Shown: in pieces, positions 45,269 through 56,638 of the stretch | How positions within the stretch are numbered: the first letter of the stretch is position 1 | Layout of the letters: each line of letters starts with the position of its first letter | Assembly (NCBI RefSeq): GCF_028502605.1 | Contig: NC_079232.1 | Span: 6,634,001 to 6,698,000 of the forward strand | Origin: Trichoderma breve | Taxonomy: Eukaryota; Ascomycota; Sordariomycetes; Hypocreales; Hypocreaceae | Length of the DNA: 64,000 bases | Direction: 5' to 3' | Notes under the pieces: generated by a model | Seen by the model: only the letters and a program-made list of their open reading frames with translations | Databases searched by the model: none | What the model was told of the DNA's origin: nothing | Translations under genes and position numbers: made by a program

Positions 45269-47920
45269 TCATCCGTGTGTAGGCACGTTCCCCCTTGCCT
45301 TTTGGATAGCAAGCTCCCCTAACCTGGCAAGCTCCATCGAAAAGGCGTCCAGGAGTTTCAGATGCGTCAATTCAGCCAGCGTGAGCTTTCGTATGGGGAT
45401 GCTTCTGAATAGCGTAGGGGCGCTTTTGAGGATTTCTAAATCTCCGGGGGCGGTTTCGTCGAGAGGGCTTGAGAGAATATTGGAAAACAAGGAGAGGATA
45501 GCGCTGATGGGGTAATAGATGATGACCCTGCACAGAGCATATTGTCAGTATTTGCTTTGTGCTATGAGACAATTCTAATCAATATAGAACAAGGTGACAT
45601 CGAACATACCAGAAACAGTCGTCTGTGATGACGTGGAGAGCTACCTGCAAGTATACCAACGTCGATCTGCTAGCATCAAGGGAGAGATTAAAACTAGATC
45701 GTACGCCCTCGTGATAGTTTCCTGGTGACTGAGTCATGCACCTTCCACTCGCCCGATGAACAATTGCGACAAAGTGATAGTATGCCAGCCGAACCATGGA
45801 GGACTGCATGCTGACGTCTGCGCTCACAGGGGTCATCTTTCCAAATGTGAGTGTCGGGCGGAAATTGGGCGGAAGAGACAGACGCCACTGCTCAAGAGAT
45901 TCGTCGAGGATACGGATACTTTCGAGAAGCTCACACTGCGACTTGCGGTGCGCCATGGGTGAGTACAGAGCGTCATAGGCACGGGACTTGAGCTGAGAGA
46001 GGAGCAGTTCCCAGGGATACATGGGGACGGTTCGGTTCCCAAGGTCGGGGATGGTGTGGCTCTGGATGTGGCGGTTTTGCATTACGGAGTAGTCAGGGGG
46101 TAGTGTAAGGTCGCAATGGATGTCTGAGAGACACGATGGTTGACCAGTACGGATGCAGAGATCTTTGTCAAGGGAGTAGCAGGTCCAGAAGAGATCGCGG
46201 AGATGGTGCGTTCGATCGTTCTTGTCATAGACTGGCGAGGTCGGCGGTGAAGATGCTTGATATGAGGATGATGGTGAAGAAAAATATGATCTGGCAACAT
46301 CTTGAGGGTTTGCGTGGGCCTTGAGGGCAAAGATAAACCGTGTGGCGATGGATAGGAACAGACCCATAGACTGGAGGTCTCCGAGGAAATAATAAACAAT
46401 GGCCTAATGTGGATAATCAAGTGTTAGACAGAATACACCATGGTTTACCACGCCTTGAATGAGTAGGGAGGTCAAGCACTGCTTGACGAAACAGGAGAAT
46501 GGGTTTTCAAAACAAATGTTGCCGGAAAGGGGTTGGAGCATGAACGTACTAATGTGACGAGAGTTTGAAGACCATCCCCTGTCATTTCTTGCGTGACTTG
46601 GGGTATCAAAGACCTGGCTGCTGCCAAGTACGATTCAGAGGACATTTTCGCAGCAGAATCATCTTCAATATGCAGAATAGAAGCCACAGCCAGAAACGAG
46701 TAGACGCACGCTCTAGCAGAAACGACAGAAGGGGAATCAGGCGAGGAATATGCTAAGTCGAGAGTCTTGACAAAGAGACCTTCACTCAGGACGGGAAAGA
46801 TGAGGCATATGGTTGAAGAGCAATAGGCCGCAGCATATCTCTCCAAAGTCGATCTTTGAGGGAGCTCACAAGGCTGAGCGCTGGCAGCTATCGTATTCGA
46901 GTCTAGATACAGACGGCGAGGACTATGCCATTGGCGACCAAACGAGCAGAGCGTCTGAGGCGTCATACGACTTCCAGTACGGGATTCGATCCATGTTTGT
47001 CCTTTCTCAGAGAAGAGCGGAATGCCTGTAAACGAGGTTGCATTGCGGAGGTCGGACTGAGACGATGTCAGGTATTCAAACTGAGTATCTGCGGAAAGGT
47101 TAGACAAATGTGTGAACAATGACGGGAAAAAATAGACATGTATAGGTGATCACAGAGAGAGAGGTGTATACAAAGAACAAAGTGCTTAGACTGTAATCTC
47201 GTACAAACGAGTAGGCCGTCCAAAGGATAACAAAGCACAAGTACAAACAAGGCTAGAAGAAAATGAAGAGCAGGGAGGTGTGGCAATGCTATCGATACGC
47301 CTCCATGGTAGTGGTAACAACGAGGTGCAGGATACTGAAATTGGCGAGCAAGGCTTTGCCTGTTTGATCAAGAGGATCAAGAGACTTACCATCATCGTGC
47401 TGGGATAACCGTTGGGCTAGAATGATCTCCATTCTAGTAATGGAATCTGGCGTTTGGGCAATCTTGTGATCCGGGCTTCTCAAGGCGGGTCAGTAGCTGG
47501 CATGATGCCAAGAAATGATCGATCCGCATGGCCGTAACCTGGCACGAGCTGGGGATGAGGCTACGAATGAGGAATGGCCTTACCTCTTCTTCTTGGTATT
47601 TGCCACCAATCGGCGGTAGGTGCAGGCTAGGTCATGGTGTTTACACCAATTGCATTGTGGAACGTCGGCATCGCATTGGATCTATCATGCCGGTCTGTCA
47701 GCTGGTTCCTGGCCCGAGACTTGCCTTGATCGGAGCAATCCTGCTTCTCCATTGGCCCACCAGGACGGGAGATAAAGTCGGCAGACGCAATTAATGCGTA
47801 TTGTCTCTCCTGTTCAAGATCCACTGAGCTCTGGTGGGAACGCACCTTTCTCCTGGAGCACGAATCACACGCCTTTGCACGCCGTCCCCTGTTGGACTTG
47901 CGAGGCGCCCTAGCATCCAT
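45269..47920 (-). CDS. Zn2Cys6 fungal transcription factor
   Basis: Seven exons on the minus strand: 47920-47846, 47681-47584, 47478-47390, 47088-46550, 46478-46449 (30 nt), 46403-45610 and 45527-45269, about 627 aa. The first splice completes the finger: C18-DS-C21-SRRKIQ-C28-DADVPQ-C35-NW-C38-KHHDLA-C45, an exact C2C6C6C2C6C binuclear cluster preceded by basic residues (SNRGRRAKA). The middle region carries a fungal-specific transcription factor domain (YAAAYCSSTICLIFPVLSEG, LFWTCYSLDKDLCIRTGQPS and LPPDY). This is a sequence-specific nuclear regulator; targets are unknown. The NmrA-like and SDR genes downstream on the same strand are possible neighbours in a pathway, by position only. The exon 3 acceptor could be 3 nt further in (47475). 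Confidence 0.88.
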
Positions 47921-48876
47921 AGTGTGTTCACTGGGACCAAACAAGGCTATTTTCCCGACCGAATGAGCTTGCTGAAATCAATCAGACAATGATCTGAGTC
48001 AACTCAGAGTTGCGAATTTGATTGCGGGCGTGGAAGACAGGAAATCTGGGAACAAGAGATGGCACTCTGAATCGTTGAATCATGAGGAGTCTGGGGATTT
48101 GACCGCTGAGTCAGCGGATTTCGGAATCATCCCCTGCAGCTCACGATGTGTCGTGCAGGGATTTGGTGGCTGACATCCTTGTTACGGTGCTTGAAGAGGA
48201 ACAGTTGCATCGCGTCCGAAGCGAACCTAAGATGGATTAATAAGGCCGATGGGATGATGAGAGAAGAGAGAGTACGCACATGCAATGCCGGAGTCACGAT
48301 TCGTAAGAAAGAGAAGAAAAGTAAAAGAAAAGCAGGTGGAAGGAGAGAAGAGCAGAGAGATGGTAAAAGGTGAGATTGCCAAGGCTGCACCCACTGTATG
48401 TATTTACTACTAATTATTGTGTTAAGGGAATTTATCTTCCGTGCGTGTCCGCTTACTTTGCTGCTTCTTCGCCCAGGCTAAACCACAACCGGGTATCTCT
48501 TTGTCTTCTACCACAACCTCAGCTCTTGCCATGCTCAACCTTTTCGACTAGGGACAACGCCACACAAGAAGCCTCAGATTAGCGAGTCCACTCGCAATTC
48601 TGTCCGGTGTCACATCTTCCATCTTCCATGTTCCTTGCTACTCTGCGATACCACCCAACTATCCTACCTTGGATGTCGTCGTGTGACACATCCGAACCTT
48701 CCATCAACCGCAGGCAAGATGCACTACCGGACATGAGAAGGGAAAATTGTTATGTCTATTCATCCTTGCTAAATTGGGTAGCCAACGTTACTAGAACCAC
48801 AATTGACTTCAAAAAACTCGACAATTCTATACTTTACCCACGATGCTTGTCAAGTCAATTCGACACATATCGGTGC
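47921..48876. other. Intergenic region upstream of the Zn2Cys6 gene
   Basis: Promoter side of the regulator gene and 3' flank of the NmrA-like gene. Purine-rich GAAAGAGAAG runs lie at 48255-48360. No gene is seen. Confidence 0.5.
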
Positions 48877-50124
48877 TTAATGAACCCATGCAGAAGGATT
48901 CTCGCCTGATTCAATCTTGGCTATTAACTCCTCCTTGTTCTCAAGGACAAACTCCTCCCACGTCTTCAACGATAGACCAGGAATCTACACGCATTTGTCG
49001 TCAGCATTATACGGAGTTTACCGGCAAACAAGTAAGTGCCAAAACCCACCTCATGCGCCTGAATGAAATTATGGCTTGCGTATATCTGCCCGAAATACTC
49101 GAAAATCAAGAGCTGCTCCGTAAAGTCCAAAGCCGACTCGGGCGACAGGCCGACACTCTCCAGCCGTCTTTGAAACTGCTCTGGCGTTGATTTCCTGTAC
49201 TCGAATGGAATTCCAATTTCTGACCATTTCTCATTAGTTCCACGATCCATCTGCGAATAGTCGGTAAAACGTACCCTTTGCCAACGTGACAAGCTTTTCG
49301 CCCTCTGATATCCCCTGGGCATAAAACGCAATTGATTTTGCAAAGTAGGTCTTTGGGTTCTTCACAACAGTACGGACGAGTTTACCCGTGTCGGTGATGG
49401 CTACGTTTGGCAAAAGTGTGCCGGCACCGACTGGAAACTCGCGCACGAGCTTTCCAGAAATCTTGATATGAGAATCATATTTAGCTTCTGTCTTCTATCT
49501 CTCTTCAGTCAGGAGATGAACGGAAACACACCTTTTGTGGCAAATACCCCCGAGGGTCGGTCAAGCAGTTCTCAAAGTAGTTGGGAAACAGAACGGTCGT
49601 CGTCTTCTTCCAAAGCTCCGGCTTCTGCTCCTTGATGTACTCGGTCACGTCTGCCTTGCTCTTCCAGTGGTGGACATGGTAGAATCGTCCCTGAGAAAGC
49701 TCCATCGGATCAGGGAGAGCGCTCCAGACGAAGTGCTCCAGCGTCGGGATCTTGGCAGCAGCATCGGCCAAAGCCTTGCCCTGGGCGATCTCAACGACTT
49801 TCGACCTCGAGGCCCAGAAATCAGTCAGGGCAAAGACGATGCTAGCTCCAGCAAAGATCTTTTCCAGTGCCTCGGGGCCGTCGTTGAGGTCTGCAGCTTG
49901 AACATCTACCCCCTTTGCAGAGAGTTGCAAAGCAGCGGGCTTGGAGACATCGCGTGTGAGGCCCTTGATATGATACTCGTTGGGATACTTGAGAAACTCT
50001 TCAACGACAGATCCTCCCTAACCCAGTGTCAGGTTAGATGCTAGATGGAATTGTCCGGATGGGGGATTGAGATACAAACCTGTAAGCCAGTAGCACCCAC
50101 GACAACGACTGTTTTAGGAGACAT
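48877..50124 (-). CDS. NmrA-like NAD(P)-binding protein
   Basis: Five exons: 50124-50080, 50017-49532, 49461-49275, 49219-49050 and 48984-48877, giving 331 aa with all phases matching. The N terminus, MSPKTVVVVGATGLQGGSVV, forms the extended-SDR GxxGxxG loop, split by intron 1. Further family features are ASIVFALTDFWA, FVWSALPDP, the YFENC segment and KSTPEQFQ near the C terminus; there is no YxxxK catalytic pair, as is usual for NmrA/HSCARG proteins. These sense NAD(P) redox state or act as atypical oxidoreductases. The exon 3 acceptor is CAAG, slightly weak. Confidence 0.87.
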
Positions 50125-50848
50125 TTTGAGCTAATGTTTGTTGCTTTGACTAGAAGTAGTTTCTCGATGCTGATGTGTTTCCAGATGTTTTCCGTGGATT
50201 GGAATTCGAGAGATCATCATCCTTTTATATTCATCACCAGCCCCAGTCAACATGATGCAGTTGCGCAATTTCGACCAAGTAAGCGGAAGAGGTGCGGCCC
50301 TGCTTCACCGACAACGCGATTCGAGTCAGAGTTCTGTTGAGAATTTCCGATATTCTGTCAATCCTTGCCTCGTGCTATATATCGAGACATGGGGATATGT
50401 CTCAATGCTCTGCAATGCTACCCCTGATGTCGCATCGAAGTGCCGTAGCGCCGGCTGAAGATCTTCCCAGCCGGCGCCAACACCAACACGAACGGGAGCT
50501 ATCGGCTGTACTAACTCTCCACACTGCAGACCATCAACGTTACTCATTCATGACCAGTCTACACTTGTCTGACAAAGATTTTCTCCATTGAGAGTGTGTG
50601 CTTCCCTGATCCTATGCTCGGCCTCGGACCTTGAGTGTTGTGCGAGCCTTCGTTTTTCAGATTGGCGTTCCCACACAGACTCCTCCGTACCCATCTTAGA
50701 TTATGCATAGGCGCATGAGATGTGGATTCTGATTGCTAATATGCAGTATATTTAGGTAATATCGGAGACTACAAGTCCTACGATCGTTACAAGTCGTTCT
50801 GATTTGATGTCTCAGTACAGGGCCCAACACGTCAAACGAATTTCCCGA
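50125..50848. other. Intergenic region, NmrA-like to SDR gene
   Basis: Promoter of the NmrA-like gene and 3' flank of the SDR gene; both are on the minus strand. Short frames only. Confidence 0.5.
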
Positions 50849-51703
50849 TTACCAAGGAATCTCCCCACCGTCCAAGTCCAAAAATCGGCCGGTGGTCTCC
50901 TTGGACGCCGCATCAATCAGTTTGATAACGCCGGCCGTAGAGTCTTCTACCGTCACAGGCGCCTTTTCGAGCCCTTGACCCTTGGCCCCACGATTACCCA
51001 TATCCGTCTGAACAAACCTAACAGCATTTTAGAAATCAGATCTTGCTATTACCAATATGCGAATCATCTTACCCAGGACTGATGGAAAGAGCAATCACAT
51101 TGCTGTGCTCAATGCTAATCATCTTCATCAAAAAGTTGCCGGCCATCTTGGATATTCCATATTCCGTCGTGGCGGACCATGTGTTGAGCTGACTGATACT
51201 AGCCACGTTTGTAGATATGTATACCAGCTTGGGTTTCTCTGAGACATCCAAGAGTGGGATGGTGGCCTTGAACAGCTGAAGTAGGCCTACGGTGTTGACC
51301 TCAAAGTGCTTCAACATCTCTTCCTCGGAGATTTTCGCCACTGGGCCGAAGGTATCGCAAATACCCGCATTGGCAATGACCAGATCCAAGCATGTTATGC
51401 CGTATTCAGCTTTGAGAAGAGCGACTCCCTCTGTAATACTCGAGGCAATATTCATGTCAAATGGAAGTATAATCACCTTCGAGCCTTGCCCGCATGGTAG
51501 GGAGTAAAGCCTTTCCTCATGTTGAGGCGTGACCTGTCGAACCGTTGCAATCACGGTGGTGTTAGGCCGTAGGAGATATTTGGCTGCCAGAGATGCCCCG
51601 ATACCTGATCCAGCATGGTTTAGCACTCTCTACTTTGCAGAAAAGGAAGATATCTGTACACACCTCTGCTAGCACCAGTGATAAGAACGGTAGATTGAGA
51701 CAT
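50849..51703 (-). CDS. Short-chain dehydrogenase/reductase, C-factor/Sniffer-type
   Basis: Exons 51703-51664, 51604-51073 and 51017-50849 give 246 aa; splicing restores TGASRGIGASLA at the cofactor loop and SPGFVQTDMG near the end. NAG is seen in VIANAGIC, Ser in ISTNVAS, and the catalytic pair in YGISK. The C terminus (RFLDLDGGEIPW) is that of the short C-factor-like SDR group common in fungi. Cofactor is probably NADP(H), since an Arg lies in the TGASRG loop; substrate unknown. It is transcribed in the same direction as the NmrA-like gene, 725 nt away. Confidence 0.88.
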
Positions 51704-54490
51704 TTTGGACTAAGACTTTAAACTCTATGAGTGGCATCGCGTTCCACGGCAAAAAGTAGACAACCATCTTGCGCATTAAATGCTTTTTCACGCCGTTTTC
51801 ACATTTTCCGAGACAACACCATCTCCATATCCCAAACTTCAACCATGTCGTGCATTTCATTTTGCGATTACTAAGCGCTGATGGTGATGGGCGTTGTCTT
51901 TTGTGCATTCGCTTGTTGCAACGTTCGGGATTCTTTCAAATTCCGAGACTGGATCTCGGATTTTGCTTATTTCCTGTCGTTCACTTTAGTAGAATCATGT
52001 CATGAAGTAAGCCTTAAAACCGAGGCCTGGTACATTTCCCGCCTCCGTGCAGGCCAAAAATAGATGACGGCGGGCTTTCCCTATGATCACCAGATAATCG
52101 AAACGGCTTGAATCCTAGCCATTTTTGACAGGGCGTACGAGATTCCGGTAGACCTGTCGTGTACATGGTTGAACATATTATCAGTGATTTCGGGTAGTGT
52201 TTTTCCCTTGGTGACAGAGTCGATTTCTCCGTCATCTAATACGGATGTGACCAGAGCAATTGCACTGGTTGCATCATCTATAGGACAACTCTCGAAACTA
52301 GATGTATAGAAACAGAGGGGAAAGTGGTAGCATTTATGGCACAGAGCATGATGGAAATAATAGTGGGATGCCTATCGAATATAGCTAAATTGAACTATAA
52401 GAAAATTCTGCCTGGACTGCTCGCAATAACGGGTGAGTTGAACAACAAAGCTGGGCTTCATGTAGAAGCGACAAAGGCGATGATGTTAGCGCTGAAAGCA
52501 CTTTTGAAAGCCATTTTGCACAATCAACTCATCATTCAAAAGAGATTACATTTCTAACAAAGCAGCAATACTGTTTGACCAGTGAGGACGAGGACGAGGA
52601 CGAGGACGGAGACCAGGATTCATCTGCATGGCTTTGTAGAGCTCGTGACATATCAGCCTTGTTTGCCATGGGACATTGAGCCTTCTCTTCAGGCCAATTC
52701 GGAGTGATGTCCAGCTTGTTGAACTGTGTCGAATATCTTTGCATTCTCGCATGCGTATTCGGCTTCGCGCGGAAAGCATTGCTATGCTGCTGTTCAATAC
52801 GCTTACCACCTGATGTGCCTCTCAAAAACGATGAGGATTGTGTGGCAGTGGATGGCTCTGGACGACCGCTCATGGGAGGATGCGGTTTGACGGGCAAGGC
52901 CAGCTGGCTGGGTCCTCTTGTAGCACCCCGGCCAGCCAGCCTTGCTGGCAGAATGGCTTCCCTTGGCCCCGCCACACACTCCGTCGCCCCAGAAATCTCG
53001 ACAGCAAGGTGGCCTCGGCATCATTATACCTCCTGCCACCTCGGTGCGTCATCAATCCCCGTGCTTCCAGAGTAGTAGGCAAGAAGCCTTCGCCTCGATT
53101 TCCCCAATGTTTCGGACCTCCCGCAGGAAGGACGGCGTAGGAGGGATGGGAAAAGCTTTCCGCCTTCGTTAGTATCGTGAATACGTTTTGAATGGATGAT
53201 AGAAACCTCTCGAGAAGGAAGGTTGGCTAGCTAGACGATCTTTATGAGGGAAGAGGCGGCTCATGAGAGATGCGCCGTAACGGAGCAAGCATGGAATAAC
53301 TCAAACGTGAGAAGATAGAAGAGAAAAGAGAAATGTGGGGAGTGAAGTGACTTGGGAGATGATGAAAAGGCGAAGAAAAAAAAGCAAACTGTTCTGAGTG
53401 TGTCTTTACCTTAACGAACGTATCCTGTCTCTCGAGGGGAGAAACATGACATAGGTCTCAGCAGCGTAGTGGGCCTCGGCGTCAATACACCTCCTGCAAC
53501 ACTAGGCGCCTCATTCACCAACTTGAATATTGCCAACAGATCTATGGAGAGAGTCAGCGAATGAATCGATTCACACGTAGTTAATAAGAGAGCGGGGACG
53601 TACTCTTCAGTTGAGGCGACTCAAGATCCGGCCCAAGGCATGATTTGGAGGGAAAATGCGAAAACATGCTGTAGAAGCAGCACTACTAGGTATTGAGACC
53701 ACTTGATTGACTCAAGGGCGAGCGAGTCAGTGGATGTGGTGTTGCAGGGACGTATGGATTTAAGGGAAAAGGACATACTGTTCAAATGAACCGGTTCAGG
53801 GAGTAGCACAGGGTAACTTCTGGGTGAAGATTTGGCCGAAATACGTGGTGAAGCAGTTCTGGAATTGCCATTTGGCAGAGATGAAAGAGTTAACTGGAGG
53901 TATGCAGATTCATACCAGATGAGTGCAGAGGCTGGTGGCAGCGTGATGCCATCTTGATGGTGATGTGTCAAAGAGTTGGCAGAGATTCACAATGAAGGGA
54001 TATCAAAGAGAAGCCAGAAGCCCTGATGGACGAAAACTGTGAGAGATACAGAAGAGAGGGAATAGAATAGAATAGAAGAGAGAAGAAGATGTGGAAGGGC
54101 CTTGGCGGTCAACCATAGGCAGGCTGTTTGTTTACGAGTACGAGCAGCCTCCATTGGACCCACGCACCTCGCCTCGATGCTGCCAATCAGAGCACAGAGC
54201 TTCCGAGAGTGGCTTGAGGGAGGCAGCTCTTTCTTCATAAACTAGGTGATTGTTACGTATTCTCAATGATTAGAGAAGGTGAAAGACGTATGGCATTACG
54301 TGGCCTTCGCTTGATGGATCAGGCGGCAGCAGTTGTTCGGAGCCAAGGCGAAGCAGCTTCAGACCTATGGCATCTCTGTTTAAAGAGACCACATCTCTAC
54401 CTTTTACGAAACAACATCTCTCAACCACACGCCGAAGCTCTCCCCTGCGTTCACTTTCATTACGCGTAGGGGTTTGACACCCGAGCCCTC
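51704..54490. other. Gene-poor region
   Basis: Two to three minus-strand frames (52532-52975; 53621-53971) and several plus-strand frames overlap without domains. A (GGACGA)n microsatellite lies at about 52588-52615 and makes a Ser/Arg run in the minus frame. Purine-rich sequence covers 53200-53400 and 54020-54100. I cannot support a gene here. Confidence 0.45.
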
Positions 54491-54491
54491 C

Positions 54492-54843
54492 CGAAGGATA
54501 TGGCCATTCAGCCAGGCAGTATTGAGAATCACGCAGCTCGTACAGACAACCACGAACTGCCTGGCTGCCCTGTCTGGAAAGGAGGGTGAGGGTGCTGACC
54601 CCTCGCCTTGTGTTGACAGGGCAAGCAACCTCCCGGCCTGGAAGTCTTTCACAGGGACTATCTCCTATTACACGAGCCGTTTACGAAAAAGTCGGAGGCT
54701 ACTTCAAGGCAACCAAGCCCAATGTTGTGAACCCTCAAGTTGTTGTTAACGGCAACAAGAACCGGGGCGTCTCGAAGGACATGGCGATACAGCCAAGCAG
54801 TATCGAGAACCACTCAGCTCGCACAGACAACTACGAGGCACCT
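54492..54843 (+). repeat. 71-bp diverged direct repeat with coding-type substitution pattern
   Basis: Copies at 54492-54562 and 54773-54843 are 281 nt apart. Read in one phase they give KDMAIQPGSIENHAARTDNH and KDMAIQPSSIENHSARTDNY; most of the differing bases are synonymous third positions. Confidence 0.8.
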
Positions 54844-55237
54844 CAGCCACCTCAGTCCAGGATAGACCTCTCGGCTTATCTTGACGCAACTGCCATTTTT
54901 CAGCCTCAAGTCGAGCTCGAAACTCCGCTGCAACAAGCGCCCATAGCGTTACCCGCCAGCCCGGACGGCCATCTGACAGCTGTTTCTGTATCCTCTGATG
55001 CAAACTGCCTGAACTACAATCCTGCCTCGTACTTAGGTGAGTTTCCTTTGACTTTACTGATCTCGGAGACTTACCAGCTGACAATTTTCAGGATCTCGGA
55101 GAATCTCTTACACTAGCATCTCTACTTTCACGCCTCACATCTCACGCCTCTTTAATACTGGCATCTCTACTTTCACATCTCTCATCTCTTGTCTATACGC
55201 GACAACCACGTCAGTGGCCAACAGCATGGGACAATGA
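54586..55237 (+). CDS. Putative gene of unknown family (5' end unresolved)
   Basis: An open frame from about 54586 to 55036 is followed by an intron (55037-55091; GTGAGT donor, TTTTCAG acceptor) and continues in phase to a stop at 55235-55237. The product contains VYEKVGGYFKATKPNVVNPQ, one copy of the KDMAIQPSSIENHSARTDN repeat and a Pro/Gln-rich stretch. The second exon encodes a repeated ISTFT unit. No ATG begins the frame at its 5' end; upstream exons, perhaps including the first repeat copy, are likely. No family is recognised. Confidence 0.35.
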
Positions 55238-55459
55238 ACATTTCATCTTCTATCTCAACAGGAGTTGTTGGTTCTTTTTGTTGGAAGTGGAGAGGGTGAC
55301 ATGCCGGAGGCTTTGTTGTGATGGAGATGGACACGGGACAGGCATCGCGACGGTGGACTGTGCCGGGAGAGGGAGGAGAGGGAAGAAAGGGTGAGAAGAC
55401 AGATGTAGAGGCTTCATCTGGTGAATACACAACTTGTCACAACTCTCAATTCTCTGCCA

Positions 55460-56065
55460 TTAGACGCGCGCATCCCTAACCATCGCACACTGAACATACG
55501 TCCCGTCCAAAAACGTATCCCTCTGCACAACTCTGAACCCATACCTCTCGTAAATAGGCTGTCCCGCCGGAGAAGCATCGAGAAAACACTCCACCTTGTC
55601 CTCGTCAGCCTTGTTCACGCCATACTTGAGCATCAAGCTCGCCGCTCCTTTGCCCTGATACTGCGGCTTAACCGCCACTAATTCCAGATACCAGTGCGGT
55701 CTCTTGCCCATGGCTTCATGATGCATCTCGCCAAGCCTGCCAAAGAAAAAGACGGAAAACTGCTGATCGCCTTCGCTAGGCCATTGGTCAGCCGGCGGGA
55801 GAGCCTCTGGCGAAGCTCCCGGGACGATCCATTTCGCGAAGCCGACAAACGTTTCAGGCGTGCAAGAGTCGTCCCACACAGAGAGAAAATGGTTGTTCTT
55901 GTCGCGGATCTCCGCTGACAGCGACGTTGTCCAGAAGTCGCGTGCTGATTGCGTTCCTCTTGGGGCAAAGCGCTGATGGATCGGGTCTTGTGAGAAAGCC
56001 TCAAAGTACGTCTCCACCATGAGCGGGACTTCTTCAGGTTTACTGGGCACGAGTCTCAGTGGCAT
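55460..56065 (-). CDS. GNAT-family N-acetyltransferase
   Basis: An intronless frame of 201 aa starts at the ATG at 56065 (MPLRLVPSKPEEVPLM). The GNAT fold is visible in WYLELVAVKPQYQGKGAASL, where QYQGKG is the acetyl-CoA pyrophosphate loop (motif A), then a helix and CFLDASPAGQPIYERYGFRV (motif B), ending with MVRDARV. Such fungal enzymes acetylate small amines or unknown substrates. The gene is complete and of normal length. It is preceded by about 570 nt of spacer after the WD40 gene on the same strand. Confidence 0.93.
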   Translation of the reverse strand: MPLRLVPSKPEEVPLMVETYFEAFSQDPIHQRFAPRGTQSARDFWTTSLSAEIRDKNNHFLSVWDDSCTPETFVGFAKWIVPGASPEALPPADQWPSEGDQQFSVFFFGRLGEMHHEAMGKRPHWYLELVAVKPQYQGKGAASLMLKYGVNKADEDKVECFLDASPAGQPIYERYGFRVVQRDTFLDGTYVQCAMVRDARV

Positions 56066-56638
56066 TTTGGCGGCGTATCTGAGTTCAGGGCCCTGGTTGG
56101 TAGATCTTAGATGAGGGGGGCTCTTTTGCTCAAGATTCGCAGCTCTAGATTATGTAGTTTGACAGCCGGTTAGCTAAGGACAGAATTGGATAGTCTGGTT
56201 CAATAGCATCGAATTCCCCATACCTTGTTGTTTCTACGGGCGCGTCATTCCTATTTTGGTTTCGCTGTGGGATCTTTGCAACCAGTGTCCTTTTTTGCAC
56301 GAGCTGTGTTGATTTGTCGCGGGATTGGTGGTTTCTCACGGATATGAAGGGAGTAAAGTTGTGCTTTGCATCTTGAAGGTGTTTGGTCAAAACATTCCCA
56401 TAGCGGTAATATATCTGGACACTGAGATGATGACTCGTTCCACGGATTACTAGTACAAGCAATCAACCCGCGATCGGTTCCGACGGAGAGGACCTTTGTC
56501 TTGACGCTGAATAAAATAAAGAGGAAAGTACTCTTGAGCTACCGTGCGATGCTAAATATAATTATATTGAAATCAGACAAGAAGGAATTCATTACACAGT
56601 CTCAATTGGATAATCCACTAAAGTCCATACATGCCTAC
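56066..56638. other. Intergenic region, WD40 gene to GNAT gene
   Basis: Promoter side of the GNAT gene and 3' flank of the WD40 gene. No gene is seen. Confidence 0.5.

Noticed and set aside
52532..52975. 147-codon minus-strand frame with a poly-Ser run
   Set aside because: The Ser run comes from a (GGACGA)n microsatellite and the rest has no known motif.
53621..53971. 116-codon minus-strand frame with a hydrophobic end
   Set aside because: No signal peptide, domain or supporting exon structure.
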